A stretch of 64,000 nt of DNA from Giesbergeria anulus (GTDB taxonomy: Bacteria > Pseudomonadota > Gammaproteobacteria > Burkholderiales > Burkholderiaceae_C): assembly GCF_900111115.1 (NCBI RefSeq), contig NZ_FOGD01000014.1:1-64000 (forward strand), given 5' to 3'. Positions 52,503 through 64,000 of this stretch are shown in pieces. Each line of letters begins with the position of its first letter. Position 1 is the first letter of the stretch. The notes beneath the pieces were generated by a model, which worked only from the letters and a program-made list of their open reading frames with translations, searched no databases and was not told the origin of the DNA. Made by a program: the position numbers and the translations under genes.

Positions 52503-55500
52503 TTAATCAGCCGCAGCGTCGTGCGTATCTGCCTCAGAGTCAGACAGATCCATACCTGCCATTTCAGCCGCTTCGGCTTCGGCAATGGCGCGGCGCTCGG
52601 CGTCGTCCATCGCATCCTTGGCCTTGCGTGCTTGGTGGTAAGCCATGCCGGTACCGGCAGGGATCAAACGACCGACAATGACGTTTTCTTTCAGGCCACG
52701 CAGCTCATCGCGCTTGCCCATGATCGCCGCTTCGGTCAGCACGCGGGTGGTTTCTTGGAAAGAAGCCGCCGAGATGAACGAATCGGTAGACAGAGACGCC
52801 TTGGTAATACCCAACAGCAAGTTGCTGTAGGTGGCCGGAATCTTGTCATCGCCTTGCAACGCATCGTTGGTGTTCAAAATCTCAGAGCGCTCCACTTGCT
52901 CACCAGCAATGTAGTTGGAGTCTCCGGTGTTTTCTACCACCACGCGGCGCAGCATTTGACGCACGATCACTTCAATGTGCTTGTCGTTGATCTTCACGCC
53001 CTGCAAGCGGTACACATCCTGCACTTCATCGACGATGTAGCGCGAGAGTTCTTCAATACCCAGCAGGCGCAAAATATCTTGCGGATCGGCAGGGCCATCG
53101 ACGATGTGCTCGCCCTTGTTCACCACTTGGCCTTCGTGCACCAAGATGTTCTTTTCCTTGGGAATCAGCTCTTCCCAGACCTTGCCGTCGGGGTCGGTGA
53201 TCTGCAAACGGATCTTGCCCTTGGTTTCTTTACCAAACGACACCGTGCCCGTAGCCTCGGCCAGCGTACCCTTGTCCTTGGGGGTGCGGGCTTCAAACAA
53301 CTCGGCCACACGCGGCAGACCGCCGGTAATGTCGCGGGTTTTTTGGCCTTCAATCGGGATACGGGCCAGCACTTCGCCGGGGCCGACGTCTTGGCCGTCA
53401 CGCACCTGAATCAGCGCGCCCACTTGGAAGCCAATGGTCACCGAGTGATCGGTGCCCGGAATCTTGACTTCATTGCCATTGGCGTCGATCAGCTTGACTT
53501 GCGGCTTGACCACCTTGGTAGAACCACGGCGTTTCGGGTCAATCACCACCAGCGTAGACAAGCCGGTGACATCGTCCACCTGCTTGGCGACCGTCAGGCC
53601 CTCTTCCACATTCTCGAACTTGGCTTGACCAGCAAACTCGGTAATGATGGGGCGAGTCAGTGGGTCCCAGTTGGCAAGGATCGTACCGGCCTTGATCGTC
53701 TGGTCGGGCTTGATGCTCAAGATCGCACCGTAAGGCACCTTATGGCGCTCACGCTCACGGCCATGCTCGTCTTGGATCACGATTTCGCCCGAACGCGAAA
53801 TCACCACCAGTTCGGCCTTGGTGTTGGTCACATAACGCATCGTGGCATTAAAGCCGATGATACCGTTGGACTTGGCTTCCACGCTCGACGCAATGGCCGC
53901 ACGCGACGCTGCACCACCAATGTGGAACGTACGCATGGTCAGCTGCGTGCCTGGCTCACCGATGGACTGGGCAGCAATCACCCCCACGGCTTCGCCGAGG
54001 TTGATGAGACCACCACGGCCCAAGTCGCGGCCATAGCACTTAGCGCACAAGCCAAAGCGGGTTTCGCAGTTCAGTGCTGTACGCACCTTCACTTCATCGA
54101 CGCCAGCGGCTTCCAGCTCTTCGATCAGGTCTTCTTCGAGCATCTGGCCGGGCTGCACCAACACAGCACGGGTTTCGGGGTGCAGCACTTCCTCAGCGGC
54201 AGTGCGGCCCAAAATACGCTCGCGCAGTGATTCGATCACTTCACCGCCTTCAACGATGGCGCGCATCAGAGCGCCATTGGCGGTGCCGCAATCCTCTTCG
54301 GTCACAACCAAATCTTGCGTCACATCGACCAAACGGCGGGTCAGGTAACCCGAATTGGCCGTCTTCAGCGCCGTATCCGCCAGACCCTTACGGGCACCGT
54401 GGGTGGAGATAAAGTACTGCAACACGTTCAGACCTTCACGGAAGTTCGCCGTGATCGGGGTCTCAATGATCGAGCCGTCAGGCTTGGCCATCAGGCCACG
54501 CATACCGGCCAACTGGCGAATCTGCGCTGCGGAACCCCGTGCGCCCGAGTCGGCCATCATGTAAATGGCGTTGAACGACTCTTGCTCGACTTCGTTGCCG
54601 TGGCGGTCGATGGTCTTTTGCTTGGCCAACTGGGCCATCATGACCTTAGAAACCTCGTCACCGGCCTTGCCCCAGATATCCACCACCTTGTTGTAGCGCT
54701 CGCCAGAAGTCACCAGACCGGACACATATTGCTGCTCGATCTCTTTGACTTCCTTCTCGGCCTTCTCCAAGATGCCCTGCTTTTCTTTGGGCACCAGCAT
54801 ATCGTCCACCGCAATGGAGATACCGGCGCGCGTGGCCAAACGGAAACCGTTTTGCAGCAGCTTATCGGCAAACACCACGGTTTCCTTCAAACCGCACTTG
54901 CGGAAAGAAACGTTGATGAGCTTGGAGATTTCCTTCTTCTTCAGCGCCTTGTTGATGTTCTCAAACGGCAGGCCCTTGGGCAGGATTTCCGACAACAGGG
55001 CACGGCCCACGGTGGTCGGCACCAGCGAAGTGGAAGGCTCAAACTCACCGGTGACTTTGTCCTTTGTCCACTGCGTCAGACGCACCGTGACCTTGGCATT
55101 GAGTTCTACCTCGTTCGCGTCCAAGGCACGTTGCACTTCGCCGGTATCGGCAAACACCAAGCCTTCGCCCTTACCGTTGATTTTGTCGCGGGTGGCATGG
55201 TACAAGCCCAGCACCACGTCTTGCGACGGCACAATCGAAGGTTCGCCCGAAGCGGGGAACAGCACGTTGTTAGAAGCCAGCATCAGCGTGCGTGCTTCCA
55301 TCTGTGCTTCCACCGACAGCGGAACGTGGACAGCCATCTGGTCACCGTCAAAGTCGGCGTTGAAGGCCGCGCAAACCAGTGGGTGCAGTTGAATCGCCTT
55401 GCCTTCAATCAGGATAGGCTCAAAGGCTTGGATACCCAAACGGTGCAGCGTAGGCGCACGGTTGAGCATCACAGGGTGCTCTTTAATCACCTCTTCCAAG

Positions 55501-56726
55501 ATGTCCCAGACCACTGGCGTGCCCGATTCCACTTCCTTCTTGGCAGCCTTGATGGTGGTGGCAATGCCACGCTGCTCCAACTGGGCAAAAATGAAGGGCT
55601 TGAACAGTTCCAGCGCCATCAGCTTGGGCAGACCGCATTGGTGCAGCTTGAGCGTAGGGCCCACGGTAATCACCGAACGACCCGAATAGTCAACGCGCTT
55701 ACCCAGCAAGTTCTGACGGAAACGACCGCTCTTGCCCTTGATCATGTCGGCCAAAGACTTGAGGGCGCGCTTGTTGGCACCCGTCATGGCCTTGCCACGG
55801 CGGCCATTGTCCAGCAAGCTGTCCACGGCTTCTTGCAGCATCCGCTTTTCGTTGCGAGCGATGATTTCTGGAGCCTTCAGCTCCAGCAAACGGCGCAAAC
55901 GCGAGTTGCGGTTAATGACGCGGCGGTACAAATCGTTCAGGTCGGAAGTGGCAAAACGGCCACCGTCCAGTGGCACCAGCGGACGCAAGTCCGGTGGCAA
56001 CACGGGCAGCACTTCCAGCACCATCCATTCGGGCTTGATGCCCGACTTCTTGAACGCTTCGAGCACTTTCAGGCGCTTGGCGTTCTTCTTGACCTTGACT
56101 TCAGAGCCGGTCAAGTCGCCGCGCAGGCGCTCGATTTCGCTCTCAATGTCGATGCTTTCGAGCAGGTCTTTGATGCCTTCAGCGCCCATCTTGGCGACAA
56201 ATTCATCGCCGTACTCTTTCACCTTGGCATCGTAGTCGTCTTCGGACATGATGCTGAACTTCTTCAGCGGCGTCATGCCGGGGTCAGTGACGACGTAGGC
56301 TTCAAAGTAGAGCACGCGCTCAATGTCGCGCAAGGTCATGTCCAGCACCATGCCCAAGCGCGAAGGCAAGGACTTCAGGAACCAGATATGAGCGCAAGGC
56401 GCGGCCAAGTCGATATGGCCCATGCGCTCGCGGCGCACCTTGGTCTGCGTGACTTCAACGCCGCATTTTTCGCAGATCACGCCACGGTGCTTGAGACGCT
56501 TGTACTTGCCGCACAGGCATTCGTAGTCTTTGATAGGGCCAAAAATTTTGGCGCAAAACAGACCATCGCGCTCAGGCTTGAAGGTACGGTAGTTGATTGT
56601 TTCGGGCTTTTTCACCTCGCCAAAAGACCACGAACGGATCTTTTCGGGCGACGCCATGCCAATGCGGATGGCATCAAAATGCTCATCGGGCGTAAATTGC
56701 TTGAACAGGTCGAGTAGCGATTTCAT
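52503..56726 (-). CDS. rpoC: DNA-directed RNA polymerase subunit beta'
   Basis: 1407 residues, a full-length proteobacterial beta'. The N-terminal zinc ribbon ([23 protein letters not shown] shortened here to its four cysteines near residues 70-90), the catalytic magnesium motif [12 protein letters not shown], the trigger loop region and the second zinc site ([15 protein letters not shown]) are present. It forms the active centre with RpoB. A GGAAAGAG site precedes the ATG, 20 bp after rpoB. Confidence 0.98.
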   Translation of the reverse strand: MKSLLDLFKQFTPDEHFDAIRIGMASPEKIRSWSFGEVKKPETINYRTFKPERDGLFCAKIFGPIKDYECLCGKYKRLKHRGVICEKCGVEVTQTKVRRERMGHIDLAAPCAHIWFLKSLPSRLGMVLDMTLRDIERVLYFEAYVVTDPGMTPLKKFSIMSEDDYDAKVKEYGDEFVAKMGAEGIKDLLESIDIESEIERLRGDLTGSEVKVKKNAKRLKVLEAFKKSGIKPEWMVLEVLPVLPPDLRPLVPLDGGRFATSDLNDLYRRVINRNSRLRRLLELKAPEIIARNEKRMLQEAVDSLLDNGRRGKAMTGANKRALKSLADMIKGKSGRFRQNLLGKRVDYSGRSVITVGPTLKLHQCGLPKLMALELFKPFIFAQLEQRGIATTIKAAKKEVESGTPVVWDILEEVIKEHPVMLNRAPTLHRLGIQAFEPILIEGKAIQLHPLVCAAFNADFDGDQMAVHVPLSVEAQMEARTLMLASNNVLFPASGEPSIVPSQDVVLGLYHATRDKINGKGEGLVFADTGEVQRALDANEVELNAKVTVRLTQWTKDKVTGEFEPSTSLVPTTVGRALLSEILPKGLPFENINKALKKKEISKLINVSFRKCGLKETVVFADKLLQNGFRLATRAGISIAVDDMLVPKEKQGILEKAEKEVKEIEQQYVSGLVTSGERYNKVVDIWGKAGDEVSKVMMAQLAKQKTIDRHGNEVEQESFNAIYMMADSGARGSAAQIRQLAGMRGLMAKPDGSIIETPITANFREGLNVLQYFISTHGARKGLADTALKTANSGYLTRRLVDVTQDLVVTEEDCGTANGALMRAIVEGGEVIESLRERILGRTAAEEVLHPETRAVLVQPGQMLEEDLIEELEAAGVDEVKVRTALNCETRFGLCAKCYGRDLGRGGLINLGEAVGVIAAQSIGEPGTQLTMRTFHIGGAASRAAIASSVEAKSNGIIGFNATMRYVTNTKAELVVISRSGEIVIQDEHGRERERHKVPYGAILSIKPDQTIKAGTILANWDPLTRPIITEFAGQAKFENVEEGLTVAKQVDDVTGLSTLVVIDPKRRGSTKVVKPQVKLIDANGNEVKIPGTDHSVTIGFQVGALIQVRDGQDVGPGEVLARIPIEGQKTRDITGGLPRVAELFEARTPKDKGTLAEATGTVSFGKETKGKIRLQITDPDGKVWEELIPKEKNILVHEGQVVNKGEHIVDGPADPQDILRLLGIEELSRYIVDEVQDVYRLQGVKINDKHIEVIVRQMLRRVVVENTGDSNYIAGEQVERSEILNTNDALQGDDKIPATYSNLLLGITKASLSTDSFISAASFQETTRVLTEAAIMGKRDELRGLKENVIVGRLIPAGTGMAYHQARKAKDAMDDAERRAIAEAEAAEMAGMDLSDSEADTHDAAAD

Positions 56727-56746
56727 AGGACTCTTTCCTTTTTCAA

Positions 56747-60859
<4,113 letters not shown>

Positions 60860-61085
60860 GAGATCTCCGGGAAAAGACTTGAGTCCAGGGTCTGCGACGA
60901 CGGACCCGTGGGCAGCACACCCTGCGGGCTTGGCGGTTGGCCACTACCAACCATGGCGGACGGCGATGCCTTGCACATCGCCCGAACCAAGGCGTCTTCT
61001 GCTGTCGGGTGGTCAGAAGACACTAAAAAACAGCTATTTTTGCTGCTTTTTGGTGCGCTCTGTAGGTCACTCTATAAGCGCCAAA

Positions 61086-61116
61086 GGCTGGGGCCTCTTT
61101 TCGGAGCGCCCCAGCC
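61086..61116 (-). terminator. Hairpin between rplL and rpoB (probable attenuator)
   Basis: GGCTGGGGC (61086-61094) and GCCCCAGCC (61108-61116) make a 9-bp GC-rich stem just after the rplL stop. In E. coli a partial terminator at this place sets the ratio of ribosomal proteins to polymerase subunits; the same role is inferred. The rest of 60860-61131 shows no gene. Confidence 0.6.
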
Positions 61117-61131
61117 CAAAGGAAAAACTGA

Positions 61132-61506
61132 TTACTTCAGTTCAACCTTAGCGCCGGCATCTTCCAGCTTCTTCTTAGCGGCTTCAGCGTCAGCCTTAGA
61201 CAGGCCTTCCTTGACAGCCTTAGGAGCGCCGTCCACGACGTCCTTGGCTTCCTTCAGACCCAGACCGGTGATTTCACGCACAGCCTTAATCACGGACACC
61301 TTGTTGGCGCCGGCTTCGGTCAGGATGACGTTGAATTCGGTTTGTTCTTCAGCAGCAGCAGCGGCACCGCCACCAGCAGCAGCAGGAGCGGCCATAGCGG
61401 CAGCGCTCACGCCAAACTTCTCTTCAATGGCCTTGACCAGGTCATTGAGTTCCAGAACCGTCATGCTGTCCAGCGCGGTCAAAAATGCGTCTTTATCGAA
61501 TGCCAT
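61132..61506 (-). CDS. rplL: 50S ribosomal protein L7/L12
   Basis: 124 residues. N-terminal dimerisation helices ([31 protein letters not shown]), an Ala-rich hinge ([20 protein letters not shown]) and a C-terminal domain with [27 protein letters not shown] that recruits translation factors. It forms the ribosomal stalk with L10. It lies 42 bp after rplJ. Confidence 0.98.
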   Translation of the reverse strand: MAFDKDAFLTALDSMTVLELNDLVKAIEEKFGVSAAAMAAPAAAGGGAAAAAEEQTEFNVILTEAGANKVSVIKAVREITGLGLKEAKDVVDGAPKAVKEGLSKADAEAAKKKLEDAGAKVELK

Positions 61507-61548
61507 TTTGATTTCCTAACAATATTGGTTACTACAGGCTGGCCGCAA

Positions 61549-62082
61549 TTAAGCTGCCACAGCCTCTGCCTCTGCGGGTACAGCTTCTGCTGCGCCAGCA
61601 CCACGTTGCTCTGCCAGTGCGGCCAACACACGGGCCGTACGGGAGATGGGGGACTGCATCAAGCCCAACAACTGTGCCAGCAACACTTCCTTGGAAGGGA
61701 TGTTAGCCAATTGCTTCACACCGTTGACGTCCAGGGCTTTGCCTGCAAACGCGCCACCGCGAATGACCAACTTGTCGTTGGTTTTCGCGAAGTCGGCTAC
61801 CACCTTAGCGGCAGCCACAGCGTCTTCAGAGAAGCCATAGATCAGCGGACCGGTCATCTGGTCTGCCAGCACGTCAAAACCGCTACCGGCCACAGCACGG
61901 CGGGCCAAGGTGTTCTTCAGAACACTCAGGCTCACACCCTTGCTGCGGGCATCGGCGCGCAGTTTGGTCATGTCGGCAACCGTGATGCCACGGTATTCCG
62001 CAATCACCAGCGTTTGAGCTTTAGCGGCGAGGCTGGTCACTTCGTTGATGACCGCTTCTTTCTCACTGCGATTAAGACTCAA
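61549..62082 (-). CDS. rplJ: 50S ribosomal protein L10
   Basis: 177 residues. [50 protein letters not shown] is typical L10, and the C-terminal Ala/Glu-rich helix binds L7/L12 dimers. It is the base of the stalk and the autoregulator of this operon in other bacteria. A 237-bp leader separates it from rplA. Confidence 0.98.
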   Translation of the reverse strand: MSLNRSEKEAVINEVTSLAAKAQTLVIAEYRGITVADMTKLRADARSKGVSLSVLKNTLARRAVAGSGFDVLADQMTGPLIYGFSEDAVAAAKVVADFAKTNDKLVIRGGAFAGKALDVNGVKQLANIPSKEVLLAQLLGLMQSPISRTARVLAALAEQRGAGAAEAVPAEAEAVAA

Positions 62083-62319
62083 GGTCTACTCCTTAAATTG
62101 TGGGGTTCGGACACGAAGCCCTAAACCCACGCTCTTGTTGCAGCGACCAACTGTTTTGGAAAATTTCCATCTGCAGCGGGATCGCCATCTGCGTTGGCTC
62201 ATCTATTTAAGCACTCTGTTACAAGCACACCAACGGTCTTGGATAGCCTGTAGTTTGTTGCCAAACCACAGCCCACCACATCAGGCTACCTTTGCAGGCA
62301 GCCCAAAGATTTTTTGCAA
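62083..62319 (-). promoter_or_regulatory. rplJL leader region (expected L10 autoregulatory site)
   Basis: 237 bp without a gene between rplA and rplJ. In other bacteria the mRNA here carries the L10-L7/L12 binding structure and often a promoter. I can see the position and length but did not identify the fold by eye. Confidence 0.45.
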
Positions 62320-63015
62320 TTACGCTGCGATGGATTGTGTATCCACGCGGACGCCCAGGCCCATCGTGGAAGACACTGCCACCTTGCGCAGGTACAAGCC
62401 CTTGCTGGTTGCAGGCTTGGCCTTGTTCAGCGCGTCAATCAGCGCGACCAAGTTGCCTTGCAACTTGTCATCACCAAACGAACGGCGACCAATGGTGCCA
62501 TGCACAATACCGGCCTTGTCGACGCGGAACTGGACTTGACCAGCCTTAGCGTTCTTGACGGCAGTAGCCACATCGGGAGTCACGGTGCCAACCTTGGGGT
62601 TAGGCATCAGACCACGGGGGCCCAAAATCTGACCCAAAGTACCCACCACACGCATAGCGTCGGGGGCAGCGATCACCACGTCAAAGGGCATATCGCCAGC
62701 CTTGACCATAGCAGCCAGATCGTCCATGCCGACGATGTCGGCACCAGCAGCCTTGGCTTCTTCAGCCTTGGCGCCTTGGGCAAACACGGCGACACGGGTA
62801 GTCTTACCAGTACCGTTGGGCAGCACCACAGCGCCACGCACCACTTGGTCTGACTTCTTAGCGTCTACGCCCAATTGCACGGCGACGTCGATGGACTCAT
62901 CAAACTTAGCGGTCGCCGCTTCTTTGACGATGACCAGCGCTTCAGCGATAGGGTACAGCTTAGTGCTGTCGGCCTTGCCTTGCAGGGCTTTTTGTTTCTT
63001 GGTCAGCTTGGCCAT
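62320..63015 (-). CDS. rplA: 50S ribosomal protein L1
   Basis: 231 residues, standard length. Typical blocks are [59 protein letters not shown] and the C-terminal [20 protein letters not shown]1 binds 23S rRNA at the E-site stalk and represses its own operon in E. coli. It starts directly after rplK (1 bp). Confidence 0.98.
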   Translation of the reverse strand: MAKLTKKQKALQGKADSTKLYPIAEALVIVKEAATAKFDESIDVAVQLGVDAKKSDQVVRGAVVLPNGTGKTTRVAVFAQGAKAEEAKAAGADIVGMDDLAAMVKAGDMPFDVVIAAPDAMRVVGTLGQILGPRGLMPNPKVGTVTPDVATAVKNAKAGQVQFRVDKAGIVHGTIGRRSFGDDKLQGNLVALIDALNKAKPATSKGLYLRKVAVSSTMGLGVRVDTQSIAA

Positions 63016-63447
63016 TTACACGCCCTCCACAGCCACACCCATAGAACGGGCAGAACCAGCAATCGTACGCACGGCAGCGTCGAGGCTGGCGGCGTTCATG
63101 TCTTTCATCTTGGTCTTGGCGATTTCTTCCAGCTGTTCGCGGGTGATCTTGCCGACCTTGGTGCTCAAAGGATTGGGCGAACCCTTATCCAACTTGATGG
63201 CCTTCTTGATCAGCACAGTGGCTGGAGGGGTCTTGATGACAAAAGTGAAGCTCTTGTCAGCAAACGCCGTGATAACCACGGGCAGTGGCAGGCCGGGTTC
63301 AACACCTTGGGTCTGGGCATTGAATGCCTTGCAGAATTCCATGATGTTGAGACCACGTTGACCCAGCGCGGGACCAATGGGTGGTGAGGGGTTGGCCTTA
63401 CCAGCTGGCACTTGCAGCTTGATGAAGCCGACGATTTTTTTCGCCAT
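63016..63447 (-). CDS. rplK: 50S ribosomal protein L11
   Basis: 143 residues. [46 protein letters not shown] is the conserved N-terminal domain, and the C-terminal rRNA-binding domain follows ([23 protein letters not shown]). It forms the GTPase-associated centre with 23S rRNA. A GGAGTAA site precedes the ATG; 120 bp separate it from nusG. Confidence 0.98.
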   Translation of the reverse strand: MAKKIVGFIKLQVPAGKANPSPPIGPALGQRGLNIMEFCKAFNAQTQGVEPGLPLPVVITAFADKSFTFVIKTPPATVLIKKAIKLDKGSPNPLSTKVGKITREQLEEIAKTKMKDMNAASLDAAVRTIAGSARSMGVAVEGV

Positions 63448-63567
63448 GACTTACTCCTTGCGGGTCAACGCCTGCGACTGAACGACAGGCTCCCCGGGGT
63501 TAACGACTCGATTTATCAACCAGGCACTGAGTCGGTAAGTGCCACCAACGATACCAAAGTAGAAAAA

Positions 63568-64000
63568 CTAGGTCTTCTCTACTTGGCTAAATTCAAGCTC
63601 TACCGGGGTAGAGCGACCAAAGATCATGACAGATACCCTGACACGACTCTTCTCGTAATTGACGTCTTCGACCGAACCATTGAAATCGGTAAACGGGCCT
63701 TCTTTGACACGCACCAATTCACCCACCATAAATTCGACCTTATGGCGCGGCTTGTCCGTACCTTCTTGCATCTGACTGACGATCTTTTGCACTTCGTCTT
63801 CAGAGATAGGCGCTGGACGGTTTTTGGCCCCACCAACAAATCCGGTCACCTTGCTGGTGTGCTTGACCAAATGCCAAGTCTCATCGTCCATGACCATTTC
63901 GACAAAGACATAACCAGGAAAGAGACGGCGCTCAGTAGTCTTGCGCTGGCCGTTCTTCATCTCAACCACTTCTTCCGTGGGCACCAGAACGCGGCCAAAC
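63568..64000 (-). CDS. nusG: Transcription termination/antitermination protein NusG (5' end outside window)
   Basis: The frame runs off the right edge: 143 residues are visible beginning [18 protein letters not shown], so the N-terminal part is missing. The NGN domain end ([30 protein letters not shown]) and the C-terminal KOW domain ([38 protein letters not shown]) are clear. NusG binds RNA polymerase, aids Rho and couples transcription to the ribosome. secE is expected just beyond the window. Confidence 0.97.
   Translation of the reverse strand, partial: FGRVLVPTEEVVEMKNGQRKTTERRLFPGYVFVEMVMDDETWHLVKHTSKVTGFVGGAKNRPAPISEDEVQKIVSQMQEGTDKPRHKVEFMVGELVRVKEGPFTDFNGSVEDVNYEKSRVRVSVMIFGRSTPVELEFSQVEKT

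Noticed and set aside
54315-56717. Long plus-strand open frame of about 800 codons opposite rpoC
   Set aside because: Antisense shadow of a highly expressed, codon-biased gene; composition is His/Gln/Val-rich noise and no ribosome-binding site is seen. The same applies to frames opposite rpoB (56837-58825), the RND pump (2665-4224), argS (38798-40192), pckG (10674-11873) and amtB (25096-26649).

Overview
The window is a GC-rich chromosomal segment from a betaproteobacterium, most likely a Burkholderiales member of the Comamonadaceae type. The support is the gene orders argS-SPOR-dsbA, lptA-lptB-rpoN, rsmB-DUF4390-ntrY-like kinase-response regulator and rplKAJL-rpoBC, plus a small DUF3149 protein and a TorF-type porin ahead of glnK-amtB. 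Assignments come from reading sequence and recalling families; no database search was possible.

Layout. 1-8.3 kb: the end of a sigma-54 activator, then a minus-strand RND efflux operon (adaptor, pump, AhpD-like protein, TolC channel) divergent from an MFS transporter. 8.3-17.4 kb: YidB-like protein, HDOD protein, PEP carboxykinase (pckG), queC, a decayed membrane-protein gene, tRNA-Thr and tRNA-Gly, an Fsr-like MFS transporter, a DUF3149 protein, rsmE, amgK-like kinase and a small conserved protein. 17.4-22.7 kb: lptD-surA-rsmA and a lipoprotein. 22.9-26.6 kb: fpr, then a nitrogen-control operon (TorF porin, glnK, amtB) behind a good sigma-54 promoter and an NtrC-type site.

26.6-32.4 kb is an accessory island. 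It holds a winged-helix replication-like gene and a small ORF behind a P4-satellite-like leader with complementary stem-loops; an integron-type gene-cassette cluster without an integrase (a KilA-N protein and a small membrane protein flanked by attC-like sites); a MITE-like inverted-repeat element; two lipoprotein genes in strikingly AT-rich DNA; and about 700 bp of apparently gene-free remnant sequence.

32.4-46.7 kb returns to core genes: YoaK/DUF1275, a ProQ/FinO RNA chaperone, rpoN, lptB, lptA, dsbA, SPOR protein, argS, a chemoreceptor with a duplicated 5' region, a LysR regulator divergent from malate synthase G, and an SSB-like protein. 46.7-52.4 kb: tRNA-Phe, a two-component pair, DUF4390, rsmB and a LemA-like protein. 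52.5-64 kb is the rpoC-rpoB-rplL-rplJ-rplA-rplK-nusG cluster on the minus strand, with nusG running off the end.

Functional links: rpoN encodes the sigma factor read by the promoter before TorF-glnK-amtB and used by the activator at the left edge. lptD, lptA and lptB are three parts of one LPS export machine, and surA and dsbA act in folding outer-membrane proteins such as LptD. pckG and glcB both belong to growth on C2/C4 carbon sources.
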